A stretch of 64,000 nucleotides of DNA from Prevotella sp. (GTDB lineage: Bacteria; Bacteroidota; Bacteroidia; Bacteroidales; Bacteroidaceae): positions 88,268 through 152,267 of the forward strand of contig JAILHK010000047.1 in assembly GCA_024695815.1 (NCBI GenBank), written 5' to 3'. The notes under the pieces are model-generated. The model did no database searches, had not been told where the DNA came from, and saw nothing but the letters and a program-made list of their open reading frames with translations. The translations under genes were made by a program, and so were the position numbers. This document shows, piece after piece, positions 25,374 to 35,437 of this stretch (positions are counted from its first letter, which is position 1; every line of letters starts with the position of its first letter).

Positions 25374-26987
25374 TTAATAGCCAGGATTCTGTTTCAATCC
25401 TTCCCAGTTGTTAATCTCATGGTTGGGGATGCACCACAGGTGACTGATACCCAATCGGTAGGTCTGGAAGTCGGCATCGCGCTCGGCGAGCTTGTTAATC
25501 TTCTCCTGATCGTGGATGTCGCCCCAACGGTCCAGGTCAAACCAGCGTGTGCACTCACCGCAGAGCTCTACCAAGCGCTCATGCTTGATTTGCTCGAGCA
25601 GTGTGTCGTAGGTGGTGTAGTCACTAGCTGAAAGGTCCTTCATATTCACACGACGGCGCACCTTATTAATATATTCTACGGCAAGGGCGCGGTCGCCATC
25701 CAGTTCGTTGAGCACCTCGGCATACATCAGATAGACGTCGGCCAAGCGAAGAATACGGATATTAACACCTGTCACATAGCCTTCACCCTGAGCGCTAGGA
25801 TCGTTCTCAACGCTGGTGTACTTCTTCCAGTAGCATGACTTAGCGAAAGGCTCAACGCTGTTCCACTCGTCCCAGGTCTTACCATAGTAGATGGCGGTCA
25901 CGGTCTGAGGTTCGTTGACATCCTTATAGAACAAGGTGTGGAACTTACGCATATCGATGTTGCCATCCTTATCGCGCTCCTTGTTGAACTCGTCGAGCAG
26001 CCACGAACGTGCCGAACCGTCGTCCCAAGAGAGGCCCGATGATGCACCGGCATAGAGGCCTAGGAACTTCGGACGCTGGTTGCCCACTTCCTTACCATTG
26101 ATGGTGCCCTCTTTAAAATTAATCTCGAAGAGAGACTCCTTGTTGTTCTCGTTGGCCTCGGTGAAGTTATCCATCCAGTTGGGCACCAGGTCATAGATAC
26201 CCAATTCAAAGATGTCCTCGATATTCTTCTTGGCAGCCTGCCAGTAGGCCTTGGCAGCAGCGGGATCCTGGTTGGCAGCATCCCAAGGACGGTGGCTCTT
26301 CATACCAGCCAACTGCATGTTCATACGTGCCATCATGCCCAGTGCGCCACCCTTGGTAGCTCGACCGGCCTCGGCAGCGGGCCAAGTGGTGGGCAGCAGT
26401 TCGGCAGCCTTGGTGAAGTCTTCCAATGCCTGCTTGTAGAGCTCTTCCTGTGTGCCGATAGGACCATTGCCCACAGAGCTGGTCTGGATAGGACCACTGC
26501 CATAGATACCAGCGATAGACCAGAAGGCAACGGCACGGATGAAGTAACCCTGACCCAGAATCTTGTCGGCCTCGGACTTCTCGAAGAGGTTGTAACCGTG
26601 GTCGTTCATATTGTCGATGACCTGGTTCACATAGTACAAGCTGTTGTACATAGCCTGCCAGGGCAGGTTCAATCCCTCGTTGCTGTCGTAGTTGTATGAA
26701 GACATCACGAAGTTGGCATCGCCGATGAACTCAGGGTTAGGACTGTTGCTCCAGCCCTCGTCGCCGCGCAGCACGGTGAGCACCTGGAACCAACGGCTGA
26801 AGTAGCCGGGGCGGCGCCATGTAGAATAGGCAGCGGTGAGTCCTTCGTTAAACTGTTCGCTGGTCTGCCAGAAGGTGTCGGCAGTCTCCAGGTTAGGATC
26901 GCTCAGTGAGAGCCAGTCGTCGCTGCAAGCAGTCATTCCAGTGAGCAGCGATGCCGCAATCATTGTATTTGCTATAATCTTTTTCAT
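25374..26987 (-). CDS. SusD/RagB-family glycan-binding lipoprotein
   Basis: 537 residues. Lipoprotein signal with Cys21 (LTGMTAC). SusD features: DDWLSLSDPNLETADTFWQT start, TPR-type helices (SEADKILGQGYFIRAVAFWSI, LYKQALEDFTKAAELLP), RILRLADVYLMYAEVLNEL, YINKVRRRV, IKHERLVELCGECTRWFDLDRWG and the C-terminal end ...LKQNPGY. It caps the SusC barrel at the cell surface and captures oligosaccharides. Located 21 bp after the SusC gene. Confidence 0.95.
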   Translation of the reverse strand: MKKIIANTMIAASLLTGMTACSDDWLSLSDPNLETADTFWQTSEQFNEGLTAAYSTWRRPGYFSRWFQVLTVLRGDEGWSNSPNPEFIGDANFVMSSYNYDSNEGLNLPWQAMYNSLYYVNQVIDNMNDHGYNLFEKSEADKILGQGYFIRAVAFWSIAGIYGSGPIQTSSVGNGPIGTQEELYKQALEDFTKAAELLPTTWPAAEAGRATKGGALGMMARMNMQLAGMKSHRPWDAANQDPAAAKAYWQAAKKNIEDIFELGIYDLVPNWMDNFTEANENNKESLFEINFKEGTINGKEVGNQRPKFLGLYAGASSGLSWDDGSARSWLLDEFNKERDKDGNIDMRKFHTLFYKDVNEPQTVTAIYYGKTWDEWNSVEPFAKSCYWKKYTSVENDPSAQGEGYVTGVNIRILRLADVYLMYAEVLNELDGDRALAVEYINKVRRRVNMKDLSASDYTTYDTLLEQIKHERLVELCGECTRWFDLDRWGDIHDQEKINKLAERDADFQTYRLGISHLWCIPNHEINNWEGLKQNPGY

Positions 26988-27008
26988 GTTATTGCTCCTT
27001 TCTTATTA

Positions 27009-30000
27009 TTAGAATGTAACTTGCAAGCCGAAGTTCACCTGTCGGCTAGAAGGATACTGTCCGTTGTCAATGCCCTGAGAATAGACATTATTACAAATGA
27101 TGTCAGGATCGTAACCCTTGTACTTGGTAATGGTCAGCAGGTTGGTGCCACTGATATAGGCACGCACCTTGCGGATATAAGCTTTCTGCGTGAGCGAAGC
27201 AGGCAGGGTGTAGCCCAACTGCAGGTTCTTCAGGCGGAAATAAGAGCCATTCTCCAGGAAGCGGTCGCAATAACCGATATTGTTAGATGTTGTACCAGCC
27301 AGCATGCGGGGATACTCCGTAGATGGGTTGTCCCATGTCCAAGGTGCAGCATCGGCAGGAATATTATCGACGTTGAAGTTGAGCAGGTTCTTGCGCAGCT
27401 CGTTGTAGATCTTGTTGCCAAACTTGCCAGCCCAGAACATGTTGAAGTCGAAGCCCTTGTAGGCCAGGCTGACATTCAGACCCAGTTCGAACTTAGGCAG
27501 TGGGCTGCCGCTCCATGTACGGTCGTTGGTATCAATCACACCGTCGCCATTGACATCCACGTAGCGCACGTCACCAGGCTTAGCATCGGGCTGAATCACC
27601 TTGATGGTTCCGTCGGCCAGTGTGGTGGTGTGGTCGTAAACATCGTCCATTGACTGGAAGATGCCTGCGAAAGGAATCAGATAGAAGTCGCTGATAGAGC
27701 GGCCCACCTCTGTACGGGTGTAAGCATCCATCACATAAGACTCACCCATGCGGAGCACCTCGTTGCGTACGGTCGATACGTTGGCGCTGACGCTATAGTC
27801 CAGCTCGCCGGCCTTGTCGCGCCAACCTAAGGTCAGCTCGATACCAGAGTTACGCATCTCGCCGAAGTTGGTCCAGATAGAACCTACGCCAGTGGCCCAC
27901 GACTGTGGCTTGTTCAGAAGCAGGTCGGTAGATTTAGCAGTGAACCACTCGAACGTACCGAAGAGGCGGTTGTTGAACATATTGAAGTCAAGACCGATGT
28001 TGGTAGTGGTCTTCGTCTCCCAACCCAGGTTCACGTTGACCATGGCACTCTGGGTGGCACCGTTCAGCACGGTCTCATTCTTTGAAGGACCGAAGATGGC
28101 GTAGAAGCCCTCGTAAGGACCGCTATGGTCGATGCTGGGAATATAGGCATAGTTGCCCAGCGACTGCATGTCGCCCACCTTACCCCAGCTGGCACGCACC
28201 TTCAGGTTGTTGATGGTCTGCTTCAGTGGTTCGAAGAATTTCTCTTCAGAAACACGCCATCCGAACGAGAATGAGGGGAAGTAGCCACGACGGTTGTTAG
28301 GACCGAACTTAGAGCTACCGTCCGAACGGAAGTTGAACTGAGCCAGATATTTGCCATCGTAGTTATAGTCAATACGACCGAGGTAAGACAACTGACGGCG
28401 CTGCTGCTCAGAGCCCGACATACTGTGCTGTTCGCCAGCCAGGTCGATCTCAACGAGTCCGGGCACCTTCTGGTCGTAGCCGACGGCCTCGAGCCAGTGC
28501 CAGTTCACATCCTCTGCGGTGTGACCTGCCAAGACGGTGAGGTTGTGCTTGCCAAAGGTGTTCTGGTAGGTCAGCGTGTTCTCTAAGATAGTGGTGATAC
28601 GCTGGTCGCGGTTGTCGTAGAGGGCATTGGTGAAATGCGTTTCAACCGAGTTCAGGCGCAGCGTATAACCGTAGTCGAAGTTCTTATGGCGACCGAACCA
28701 TGCATCGATACCAAAGTTAATCTTATAGGTAAAGTGCTTGAAGAGGCTCAGCTCGGCATAGACGTTACCCAGCGCACGGTTGTTGATGCTCAGGTCCTGA
28801 TAGCGTTCCTGTTCGCCCACGGGGTTCGAGGTGTAGGTCAGGAAGTTGGTGCCACCATAACCGTAGCCGCCACGACCAGAACCCTCGTTCGGGTCGCGAA
28901 CGGGAATCACTGAAGGCATCGACAGGGCATTCCAGAAGCCGCCGCCGGTGGTCTCGTGGTGAATGGTGTGCTGGAAGGTCAGGTTCTCGCCAATCTTCAG
29001 TATGCCATAGGTGGCATCGCTGTTGATACGAGCGGTGAAACGACGATAGTCTGGTCCGTCAATCACACCTGTCTGATCCATATAACCACCACCGATGGCC
29101 ATGTTGACATTGTCAGAACCCTGACGGTACATCACGTTGTAGTCCTGTGTGAAACCTGTCTGGAACTTAGCCTTCTGCCAGTCGGTAGAGGGGATATACT
29201 TTCCAACCATGTCCTCGGCATAATAATGGGCGGGCCACTGCTCACCGGCATTGATATACGCCTGTTCATTATATTTCATGAAGTCGGTGGCCGACATCAT
29301 GTCTATCTTCTTAGGCATGTCTGAAACACTCCAGGTAGCGGTCACATCGAGTGAGGGCTCGCCCTTCTTACCGCGCTTGGTGGTGATTAAAATCACGCCA
29401 TTGGCACCGCGAGCACCATAGATGGCAGCCGCCGAAGCATCCTTCAGCACCTGCATGGTTTCAATTTCATTGGGGTTCAGGTGGTTGGCATCGTTGGCAA
29501 TCATACCGTCGATGACGTAAAGAGGACCAACGGTGTTGAACGAGCCGACGCCACGAATCTGCACCTTACTCATCACACCAGGCTGACTGGTGGTAGAGAC
29601 AGAGATACCTGGCACCTGGCCTTGCAGCATCTCGTAGATATTGGTGGCAGCAGTCTTGGCGGCCTCTTTCATATCGACCACGCCTACGGCACCGGTCAAA
29701 TCGGCCTTTTTCTGCGTTCCGTAACCAATCACCACGACATCGTTCAGGGTTTGAACATCGGGCGACAAGGCCACATCGATGGTTGATTTATTGCCCACGG
29801 GCACCGTCTTCAGCAGATAGCCAATGTAGCTAAACTGCAGACGTTCGTTCTTGCCGGCCTGGATAGAGTAGTTACCATCGAAATCGGTCACTGCCATTCC
29901 CTTGCCGTCAATCGACTTGACGCTGACACCAATCAGTGGTTCGTTGGTCTCAGCATCGGTTACCGTGCCTTTCACGCTCTGAGCCTGCAACCCGAGAGGG

Positions 30001-30053
30001 ATGAAGAAGAGCATCATCAGCACAGTTTTCCATGAAAATCTTCTTTGTTCCAT
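27009..30053 (-). CDS. SusC/RagA-family TonB-linked outer membrane transporter
   Basis: 1014 residues. Signal peptide (cleavage after GLQAQ), CarboxypepD_reg-like domain (SVKGTVTDAETNEPLIGVSV, FDGNYSIQAG), TonB box and SusC signature (LNDVVVIGYGTQKKADLTGAV), plug (EMLQGQVPGISVSTTSQPG, IRGVGSFNTVGPLYVIDGM, EIETMQVLKDASAAAIYGARGANGVILITTKRG), barrel, and terminal Phe (NFGLQVTF). Energised by TonB-ExbBD, it imports oligosaccharides with the adjacent SusD. First gene of the seven-gene operon that ends at 17.5 kb. Confidence 0.97.
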   Translation of the reverse strand: MEQRRFSWKTVLMMLFFIPLGLQAQSVKGTVTDAETNEPLIGVSVKSIDGKGMAVTDFDGNYSIQAGKNERLQFSYIGYLLKTVPVGNKSTIDVALSPDVQTLNDVVVIGYGTQKKADLTGAVGVVDMKEAAKTAATNIYEMLQGQVPGISVSTTSQPGVMSKVQIRGVGSFNTVGPLYVIDGMIANDANHLNPNEIETMQVLKDASAAAIYGARGANGVILITTKRGKKGEPSLDVTATWSVSDMPKKIDMMSATDFMKYNEQAYINAGEQWPAHYYAEDMVGKYIPSTDWQKAKFQTGFTQDYNVMYRQGSDNVNMAIGGGYMDQTGVIDGPDYRRFTARINSDATYGILKIGENLTFQHTIHHETTGGGFWNALSMPSVIPVRDPNEGSGRGGYGYGGTNFLTYTSNPVGEQERYQDLSINNRALGNVYAELSLFKHFTYKINFGIDAWFGRHKNFDYGYTLRLNSVETHFTNALYDNRDQRITTILENTLTYQNTFGKHNLTVLAGHTAEDVNWHWLEAVGYDQKVPGLVEIDLAGEQHSMSGSEQQRRQLSYLGRIDYNYDGKYLAQFNFRSDGSSKFGPNNRRGYFPSFSFGWRVSEEKFFEPLKQTINNLKVRASWGKVGDMQSLGNYAYIPSIDHSGPYEGFYAIFGPSKNETVLNGATQSAMVNVNLGWETKTTTNIGLDFNMFNNRLFGTFEWFTAKSTDLLLNKPQSWATGVGSIWTNFGEMRNSGIELTLGWRDKAGELDYSVSANVSTVRNEVLRMGESYVMDAYTRTEVGRSISDFYLIPFAGIFQSMDDVYDHTTTLADGTIKVIQPDAKPGDVRYVDVNGDGVIDTNDRTWSGSPLPKFELGLNVSLAYKGFDFNMFWAGKFGNKIYNELRKNLLNFNVDNIPADAAPWTWDNPSTEYPRMLAGTTSNNIGYCDRFLENGSYFRLKNLQLGYTLPASLTQKAYIRKVRAYISGTNLLTITKYKGYDPDIICNNVYSQGIDNGQYPSSRQVNFGLQVTF

Positions 30054-30103
30054 ATTATTATTGTTAGGTAGTAATACACTCCCATTTGTTAGGTTTAACG
30101 CTG

Positions 30104-30111
30104 CAAAAATA
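30104..30111 (-). promoter_or_regulatory. -7 box of the first SusC/SusD operon
   Basis: Minus strand TATTTTTG about 50 bp upstream of the SusC ATG, in the 120-bp gap behind the HTCS gene. The lack of a good -33 TTTG fits a promoter needing an activator, most simply the neighbouring HTCS regulator. Confidence 0.5.
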
Positions 30112-30173
30112 CGCCTAAACGACGGATTTGATATGTAATATTGTTTAGATTTCAGGTAAAAATGAATTTCGCC

Positions 30174-33100
30174 CTAATTTTTCTTGCTACAATAGTCGGT
30201 AGGACTCATACCCACGTGCTTTTTGAACGTCTTCGAGAAGTAGCTGGGATCTGAGAAACCAGTGCTGTAGGCTGTCTCGGAGACGTTATAGCCATTCTGC
30301 AACATCTGACAGGCTTTGTCAAGTCGCTTCTTGCGGATATAGTCGCCCATGGACATATTGAGGATATTCTTCATCTTGATGTGCAGCAGACTACGACTGA
30401 CGCCCAGCGCCTCGGTGATGTCGGTAATCGAGAAGTCGCTGTTGGCCAGATTGGCCTCAACAATCTCGGCCATTTTCTGCACAAAGGCTTTGTCGAGCTC
30501 GCCCAACGTGTCGGTGGCATCGATGTCGGCACTGTCGGCATCTACAATCTCCTTCTGGCGCTTCTCCACCAACTGCATGATATTGCTGACCTGCAACTGC
30601 AGGATGTCGGGGTCGAAGGGTTTCGAGACGTAGGCCTCGGCACCGCTCTGATAGCCCTCGAGCACATCGTTGCTCTCGCTCTTGGCTGTGAGCAGGATGA
30701 CGGGGATATGGGAGGTTTGCATGTCGGCCTTCAGCGTGCGACACAGCTCGATGCCGTCCATCTCGGGCATCATCACGTCTGAGATGACCAGCTGCACCTG
30801 CTGCTCGTGTGCCAGCTGGAGCGCCTCCTTACCATTGGTGGCTGTGATCACATGATAATCTTTTGAGAAATAGTCGCGCAGGAACTGCAACAGGTCGGCA
30901 TTGTCATCGACAATCATGATAGCCATGCGGTCGTTGTCTTCATGCTGTTCCAGCGGCACACTATCTGTGGGGGCGACGATGGCCGGCTGGGCAAACTTAT
31001 ACTGGTCGATGGGCTTGATCACCTTATCGTCGGTAATCAGGCTCTTTTCGGGGAAGGCATTGGCCGACACGTTCATCCAGACGGTAAAGGTGCTGCCCTG
31101 CCCTACGGTGCTGTCCACTTGTATCTCGCCTTTATGCAGATCGACCAGTCGTTTCACCAGCGACAGGCCGATGCCCCAACCGTTGTTGTTGGTGTTGAAA
31201 CCGCGCTTGGTCTGATAGAAACGGGTGAAGATGTTCTCCAGTTCTTCCTTGACAATGCCGATGCCGGTGTCTTTCACTTGGAAACAGAGGTAAGTGTATG
31301 GGCTGTCTTTCTTGACGGTGATGCAGGCGTTGACCGTGATGTTACCGCCCTGCGGGGTGAACTTGATGGCGTTAGAGACCAGGTTGTTCAGGATGCGCTC
31401 TACATAAGAGGGCGAGAACCACACCTCCTCACCATTGTTCTCTGTGCTGACGCTCAGGTTGATGCCTTTCTCATTACAAGCCACGTAGAAGTTGGCCATG
31501 CCAAGCTCGATAAATTCCAGCGGGTTGCCTTTCTGCAGATAGAACGAGAAATGGTCTGTCTCTATCTTGTTGAAGGTCACCAGCTCGCCAATGAGCTCTT
31601 CCATCTTGTTGGCATTCTTGATAATCATGTTCACATGGTTGCGCGACTCCTCGCTCATGGTCTCCTTGGCCATGCTCTTCAGCGGAGCAATGATGAGCGA
31701 CAACGGGGTCTTCAGCTCGTGCGAGACGGTGGTGAAGAAGTCAAACTTAGCCTTGTCAAGTTCTTCGAGCTTCTCTTTTTCCATATTGGCAATGCGCACG
31801 GCGTTGCGCTCCTGCATGCGCACCTTGAACAGGCGCTGAGTCAGTGCTACGAGCACGAAAAACACAAGCAGATAGAACAGATAGGCCCAGGTGGAGCGGT
31901 AGAACGGTGGGGCCACCACGATGGTGATAACCTTCTCCGGACAGTTCTCCCAACCGCGGTTGCTATTGTTGGCACGAACGTGCAGGGTGTAGGTGCCCGG
32001 CGGCAGGTTGTAGCCCGAGAAACGTCGCTCGGTGCCCACGTTGCGCCACGTGCGGTCTATGCCCTCGAGCCACACCTGATAGTTGATGGTCGAGGTGTTG
32101 CCTGGCATGATGACGCTATAGTCGATACTGAACGAGTGTGCCTCGGAGTAAGAAAGTTCAATTTTGTCGGTTTCATCGAGTTCTCGCGTCAGTGGCGAGT
32201 CCTCGCTCAGGCTGTTAATCTCTTCATCATTGATGGTGAGTCGCTTCAGGTGAACGATGAAGGGACCGGTCTTTTCCTTGATATCTTTCGGATAGAAAGC
32301 AATAAGACCATTGATGGTGCCGAAGAACATACGGCCGTCGGCGGCCTTCAACGAGGAGGCGAAGTTAAACTGGTTAGACGGCAGACCGTTCGACTCGGCC
32401 GAGAAGCGTACAATGGCTTCGGTCTTAGGACTATAGCTGAACAGGCCCCTACTGGTACTGATCCAGAGGTGTCCGCTCTTATCTTCCTCGATGCTGCAGA
32501 TGGTGCACTGCGACAGGATATCGCTCTCGATGGAGTGTATCTTGCCGTCGGGGGTCATAAACTGCAGGCCGTTGTTGTTGTTGCCAATCCACAGCGTGCC
32601 ATTCGTGTCTTGATACAGACAGATGATATAGTTGTCTTTCAGTCCTTTGCCGTCAGAGGTCTTGATGCTGCTCACCGTGCCACGCTGACCGTCCACGCGG
32701 AAGATGCCATGGTTGATAACGCTGACCCACAGGTTGTCGTGACGGTCTATGTGAAGCGAATAGATGAAGGTCTCGTCCAGATCCTTGGTACCGGTGACGA
32801 GGAATTCGTCTTTCTGGGCATCATAGTAGCGGAGTCCTTCCATCGTAGCCACCCAGATGCGACCGTTTTTCTGCTTGGCAATGCTGAAACAGGCCTCAGA
32901 GGGCAAGCCGTTAGAACGGAAATAGTGCTTGGTGGCTTTGGTTCTGAGGTTATAGCGGTAGAGGCCGTCAAAGCGGGTACCTATCCAAATGTCGGCAGTC
33001 TCGGCATCATAATAGAGGCCGTGCACGTTGTTGGCCTTGGCGGGCAGACCGGCAAAGACAGAGAACTGGTTGGCGGCTTGGTCGTAGATGTTGATGCCGC

Positions 33101-34184
33101 CATCCTCTGTAGCTATCCAGAAGATGCCTGGTGTGGTCTCGATGATGGTGCGGGGCACACGTGCCTTCAACTGATTGGGCTGCAGGCCGGGCTTAAACAG
33201 CAATATCTGGTCGTTGTCGTTCTGCAGATAGTCAACACCGCCGAAGTAGGATCCCAACCAGATGTTCGACTCCTTATCACAGAAGATGGTATAGATTGCA
33301 TTATCGCTCAACGAGTTGGCATCAGACAACTGGTGGCTGAGTGTCTCTATCTCGCCATTGGGATGGATAATGCTAACACCCTTCTCCGTGCCCAACCAGA
33401 TGCGATGCCGACTGTCTTCGGTAATACAACGCACAATGCCGCTGGACAGCATCTCGGCAGGATAGACCTTGGTGGCACCACTTTTCAGGTCGATACGCAT
33501 GGCACCCTGACCGTTGCGCCCTATCCACAGGCGTCCGGCAGAGTCGAACTGCAAGGGCACGATGACATGGGCACCCTTCATAAAGTCCTGATAGTAGGTT
33601 TGCGGCAGCATCGAGAAGTTGGTCAGCGTGCGGTCGTAGCTGAAGATGGTGCTGTTGGTTGCCACGTAGAGATTATCGTTGTGGTCCACCGCCAGCGAGT
33701 TGACAAAATCGGTAACCATCGTGGGGATGGTGATCATGGAGTCTTGTTGCTCGTCGTAGCGGCACAACGTGTTGCCACCAAAGAAGATGTCGCCCTGGCT
33801 GGTCTCTGCGATAGACCAGAAGAGGCCTTTGCCAAAGGCATAGTTGCAGAAGTCGTCGGAGTCGGGACGATAGCGGCTGATGCCGTTCTCGGTGGTAATC
33901 CACAGGCGGTTCTTTCGGTCCACGTGCAAGCCATGCACAAAGTTATGACTCAGTGTATGGGGCTGAGCGGTGTGATAATAGGTGCGAATGTCATAACCAT
34001 CATAGCGTGCCAGGCCGTTGCGGGTGCCAATCCACATATAGCCCTTGGCATCCTGCGCCAGGGCCTCCACCTGCTGGTGGGGCAGTCCGATTTTGCTGTC
34101 AACATGCTGAAAACGGTAGTTGCCCGCCCAGCCTATCGACGCTATCAGCACTGTGATGATGGTTATGATATGTCGCATAAGCAT
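30174..34184 (-). CDS. Hybrid two-component system sensor-regulator (HTCS)
   Basis: 1336 residues. Signal/first membrane segment 4-20; about 14 Reg_prop propeller repeats (GYMWIGTRNGLARYDG near 48, NRLWITTENGISRY, RIWLGTEKGVSII, GTLWIGNNNNGLQF at 529) and a Y_Y_Y domain (about 690-758) form the periplasmic sensor. A membrane span follows at 765-786. The cytoplasmic part has HisKA with His822 (TVSHELKTPLSLI), HATPase (NNLVSNAIKFTPQGG, KDTGIGI, GWGIGLSLVKRLVDLH), a receiver with D1093/D1094, phospho-acceptor D1136 (VISDVMMPEMDG) and K1188, and a C-terminal AraC HTH (1240-1333; GFSDPSYFSKTFKKHVGMSP). HTCS proteins bind a breakdown product of the target glycan and activate the linked susC promoter. 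It starts 3 bp after the GH43 stop, so the two are cotranscribed. Confidence 0.97.
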   Translation of the reverse strand: MLMRHIITIITVLIASIGWAGNYRFQHVDSKIGLPHQQVEALAQDAKGYMWIGTRNGLARYDGYDIRTYYHTAQPHTLSHNFVHGLHVDRKNRLWITTENGISRYRPDSDDFCNYAFGKGLFWSIAETSQGDIFFGGNTLCRYDEQQDSMITIPTMVTDFVNSLAVDHNDNLYVATNSTIFSYDRTLTNFSMLPQTYYQDFMKGAHVIVPLQFDSAGRLWIGRNGQGAMRIDLKSGATKVYPAEMLSSGIVRCITEDSRHRIWLGTEKGVSIIHPNGEIETLSHQLSDANSLSDNAIYTIFCDKESNIWLGSYFGGVDYLQNDNDQILLFKPGLQPNQLKARVPRTIIETTPGIFWIATEDGGINIYDQAANQFSVFAGLPAKANNVHGLYYDAETADIWIGTRFDGLYRYNLRTKATKHYFRSNGLPSEACFSIAKQKNGRIWVATMEGLRYYDAQKDEFLVTGTKDLDETFIYSLHIDRHDNLWVSVINHGIFRVDGQRGTVSSIKTSDGKGLKDNYIICLYQDTNGTLWIGNNNNGLQFMTPDGKIHSIESDILSQCTICSIEEDKSGHLWISTSRGLFSYSPKTEAIVRFSAESNGLPSNQFNFASSLKAADGRMFFGTINGLIAFYPKDIKEKTGPFIVHLKRLTINDEEINSLSEDSPLTRELDETDKIELSYSEAHSFSIDYSVIMPGNTSTINYQVWLEGIDRTWRNVGTERRFSGYNLPPGTYTLHVRANNSNRGWENCPEKVITIVVAPPFYRSTWAYLFYLLVFFVLVALTQRLFKVRMQERNAVRIANMEKEKLEELDKAKFDFFTTVSHELKTPLSLIIAPLKSMAKETMSEESRNHVNMIIKNANKMEELIGELVTFNKIETDHFSFYLQKGNPLEFIELGMANFYVACNEKGINLSVSTENNGEEVWFSPSYVERILNNLVSNAIKFTPQGGNITVNACITVKKDSPYTYLCFQVKDTGIGIVKEELENIFTRFYQTKRGFNTNNNGWGIGLSLVKRLVDLHKGEIQVDSTVGQGSTFTVWMNVSANAFPEKSLITDDKVIKPIDQYKFAQPAIVAPTDSVPLEQHEDNDRMAIMIVDDNADLLQFLRDYFSKDYHVITATNGKEALQLAHEQQVQLVISDVMMPEMDGIELCRTLKADMQTSHIPVILLTAKSESNDVLEGYQSGAEAYVSKPFDPDILQLQVSNIMQLVEKRQKEIVDADSADIDATDTLGELDKAFVQKMAEIVEANLANSDFSITDITEALGVSRSLLHIKMKNILNMSMGDYIRKKRLDKACQMLQNGYNVSETAYSTGFSDPSYFSKTFKKHVGMSPTDYCSKKN

Positions 34185-34187
34185 GTC

Positions 34188-35177
34188 TTAGAATTGAGGA
34201 GCCTCGTGCTCGGTGGCTGGCACACTGTTCTCGATATATGGCCAACCGTCTTTCCACTTCACTTCGTCGAGCAGCAACACTCTGCCTGCATCGGGGTCAT
34301 CACGATGGAAGGCATGATAGAGCATCCAGTCGCGACCGTTCTTGTCGGTGATGAACTCGGCATTGTGTCCGGTGCCCACAAACTGATCATTCTTGTGCAG
34401 GATAATCTCGTGGTGGTTCTTCAGAAGGGGCTGTCCCTGCTTGTCAACATAGGGTCCCAGCAGTTTCTTCGAACGGCCCACAGTGACCTGATAGGTGCTC
34501 TTGGCGCCCTCGCAGCAGGTACCACTCGAACCAAACAGGTAATAGTAGCCGTCGCGCTTCAGGATATAGGTGGCCTCCATAAAGGTGTCTGCCACCTTAT
34601 GCAGCTTTTTGGGGTTCTTCAGTGCCAGTCCGTCGGCTGTCAGCTCGGCACCATAGATGCCTCGGAAACTACCCCAGAACAGGTATTTCTTGCCTTTTTC
34701 CTCGATATAGAAGGGGTCGATGCAGTTCTGCACGCCAATCTCTTTGCTGATAAACATCTTACCATGGTCGGTGAAGGGACCCTCGGGCTTGTCGGCAGTG
34801 GCCACACCAATGCCGCATTCCCACTCGCCTCCCCATGTTGACATGGCATAATAGAGCACGTAACGACCACCGAAGTAATTGATGTCGGGGGCCCAGATGC
34901 CGCCACGCTTCACAAAGCGAGGACGTGTCTCGTCGTTGAATGCGGTGCCCAGAAAGGTCCAGTTGACCAAATCGTCGGAGCGGTAGATGGGCAGGTTACG
35001 AACATTCTCGGTGGCATAGAGATAGAAATGACCGTCATCGGCCTTGATGACTGTGGGATCGGGCAGACTATTATCTACAACAGGATTCTTGTAGGTGGTC
35101 TGTCCAACAGCTGTTGTCGCCATGCCAAATACGGAAGCGGCAAAGGCACCAACCAGGATCAAAAGTCTAGAGTTCAT
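34188..35177 (-). CDS. GH43-family glycosidase, arabinanase-like, with intact triad
   Basis: 329 residues, signal peptide (cleavage after VGQ). GH43 catalytic residues are all in place: base Asp40 (NSLPDPTVIKADDG), modulator Asp154 (NCIDPFYIEE) and acid Glu201 (TFMEATYIL). Other family marks: GIWAPDINYFGGRYVLYYA (95-111), TADKPEGPFTDHG, VGTGHNAEF and the C-terminal His in YHAFHRDD. The compact single-propeller form fits an arabinan endo-1,5-alpha-L-arabinosidase or arabinofuranosidase. It may be periplasmic, giving the HTCS its signal sugar. First gene of a two-gene operon with the HTCS regulator. Confidence 0.9.
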   Translation of the reverse strand: MNSRLLILVGAFAASVFGMATTAVGQTTYKNPVVDNSLPDPTVIKADDGHFYLYATENVRNLPIYRSDDLVNWTFLGTAFNDETRPRFVKRGGIWAPDINYFGGRYVLYYAMSTWGGEWECGIGVATADKPEGPFTDHGKMFISKEIGVQNCIDPFYIEEKGKKYLFWGSFRGIYGAELTADGLALKNPKKLHKVADTFMEATYILKRDGYYYLFGSSGTCCEGAKSTYQVTVGRSKKLLGPYVDKQGQPLLKNHHEIILHKNDQFVGTGHNAEFITDKNGRDWMLYHAFHRDDPDAGRVLLLDEVKWKDGWPYIENSVPATEHEAPQF

Positions 35178-35210
35178 GTTTTACAATTTGTTTGTTTGAT
35201 TAATACCGTG

Positions 35211-35218
35211 CAAAAGTA
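35211..35218 (-). promoter_or_regulatory. -7 box of the GH43-HTCS operon
   Basis: Minus strand TACTTTTG, 33 bp upstream of the GH43 ATG, without a clear -33 TTTG. Confidence 0.5.
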
Positions 35219-35437
35219 CGTATTAGATACTAATCACTACGGCACTATCGTCCAACTCTTAGGTATTTTTGTCCATTCATTAAGCTAGAGAGGTATTCTT
35301 CGTAACATTCTATCGCAAAGATACAACTTATTCCGAAATGAACAAAAGAAATTGACTAAAAAAAACGACCTACTAATTGAAAAAGGCGCAAACACAGGCA
35401 TTCCAGCACCCATTCGGCCCAACCTCATCAATCATTT

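Noticed and set aside
30942..34841. A 1299-codon open frame on the plus strand
   Set aside because: It is antisense to the HTCS gene, whose domains and catalytic residues are complete. The long frame results from codon bias on the coding strand, and its translation resembles no protein.
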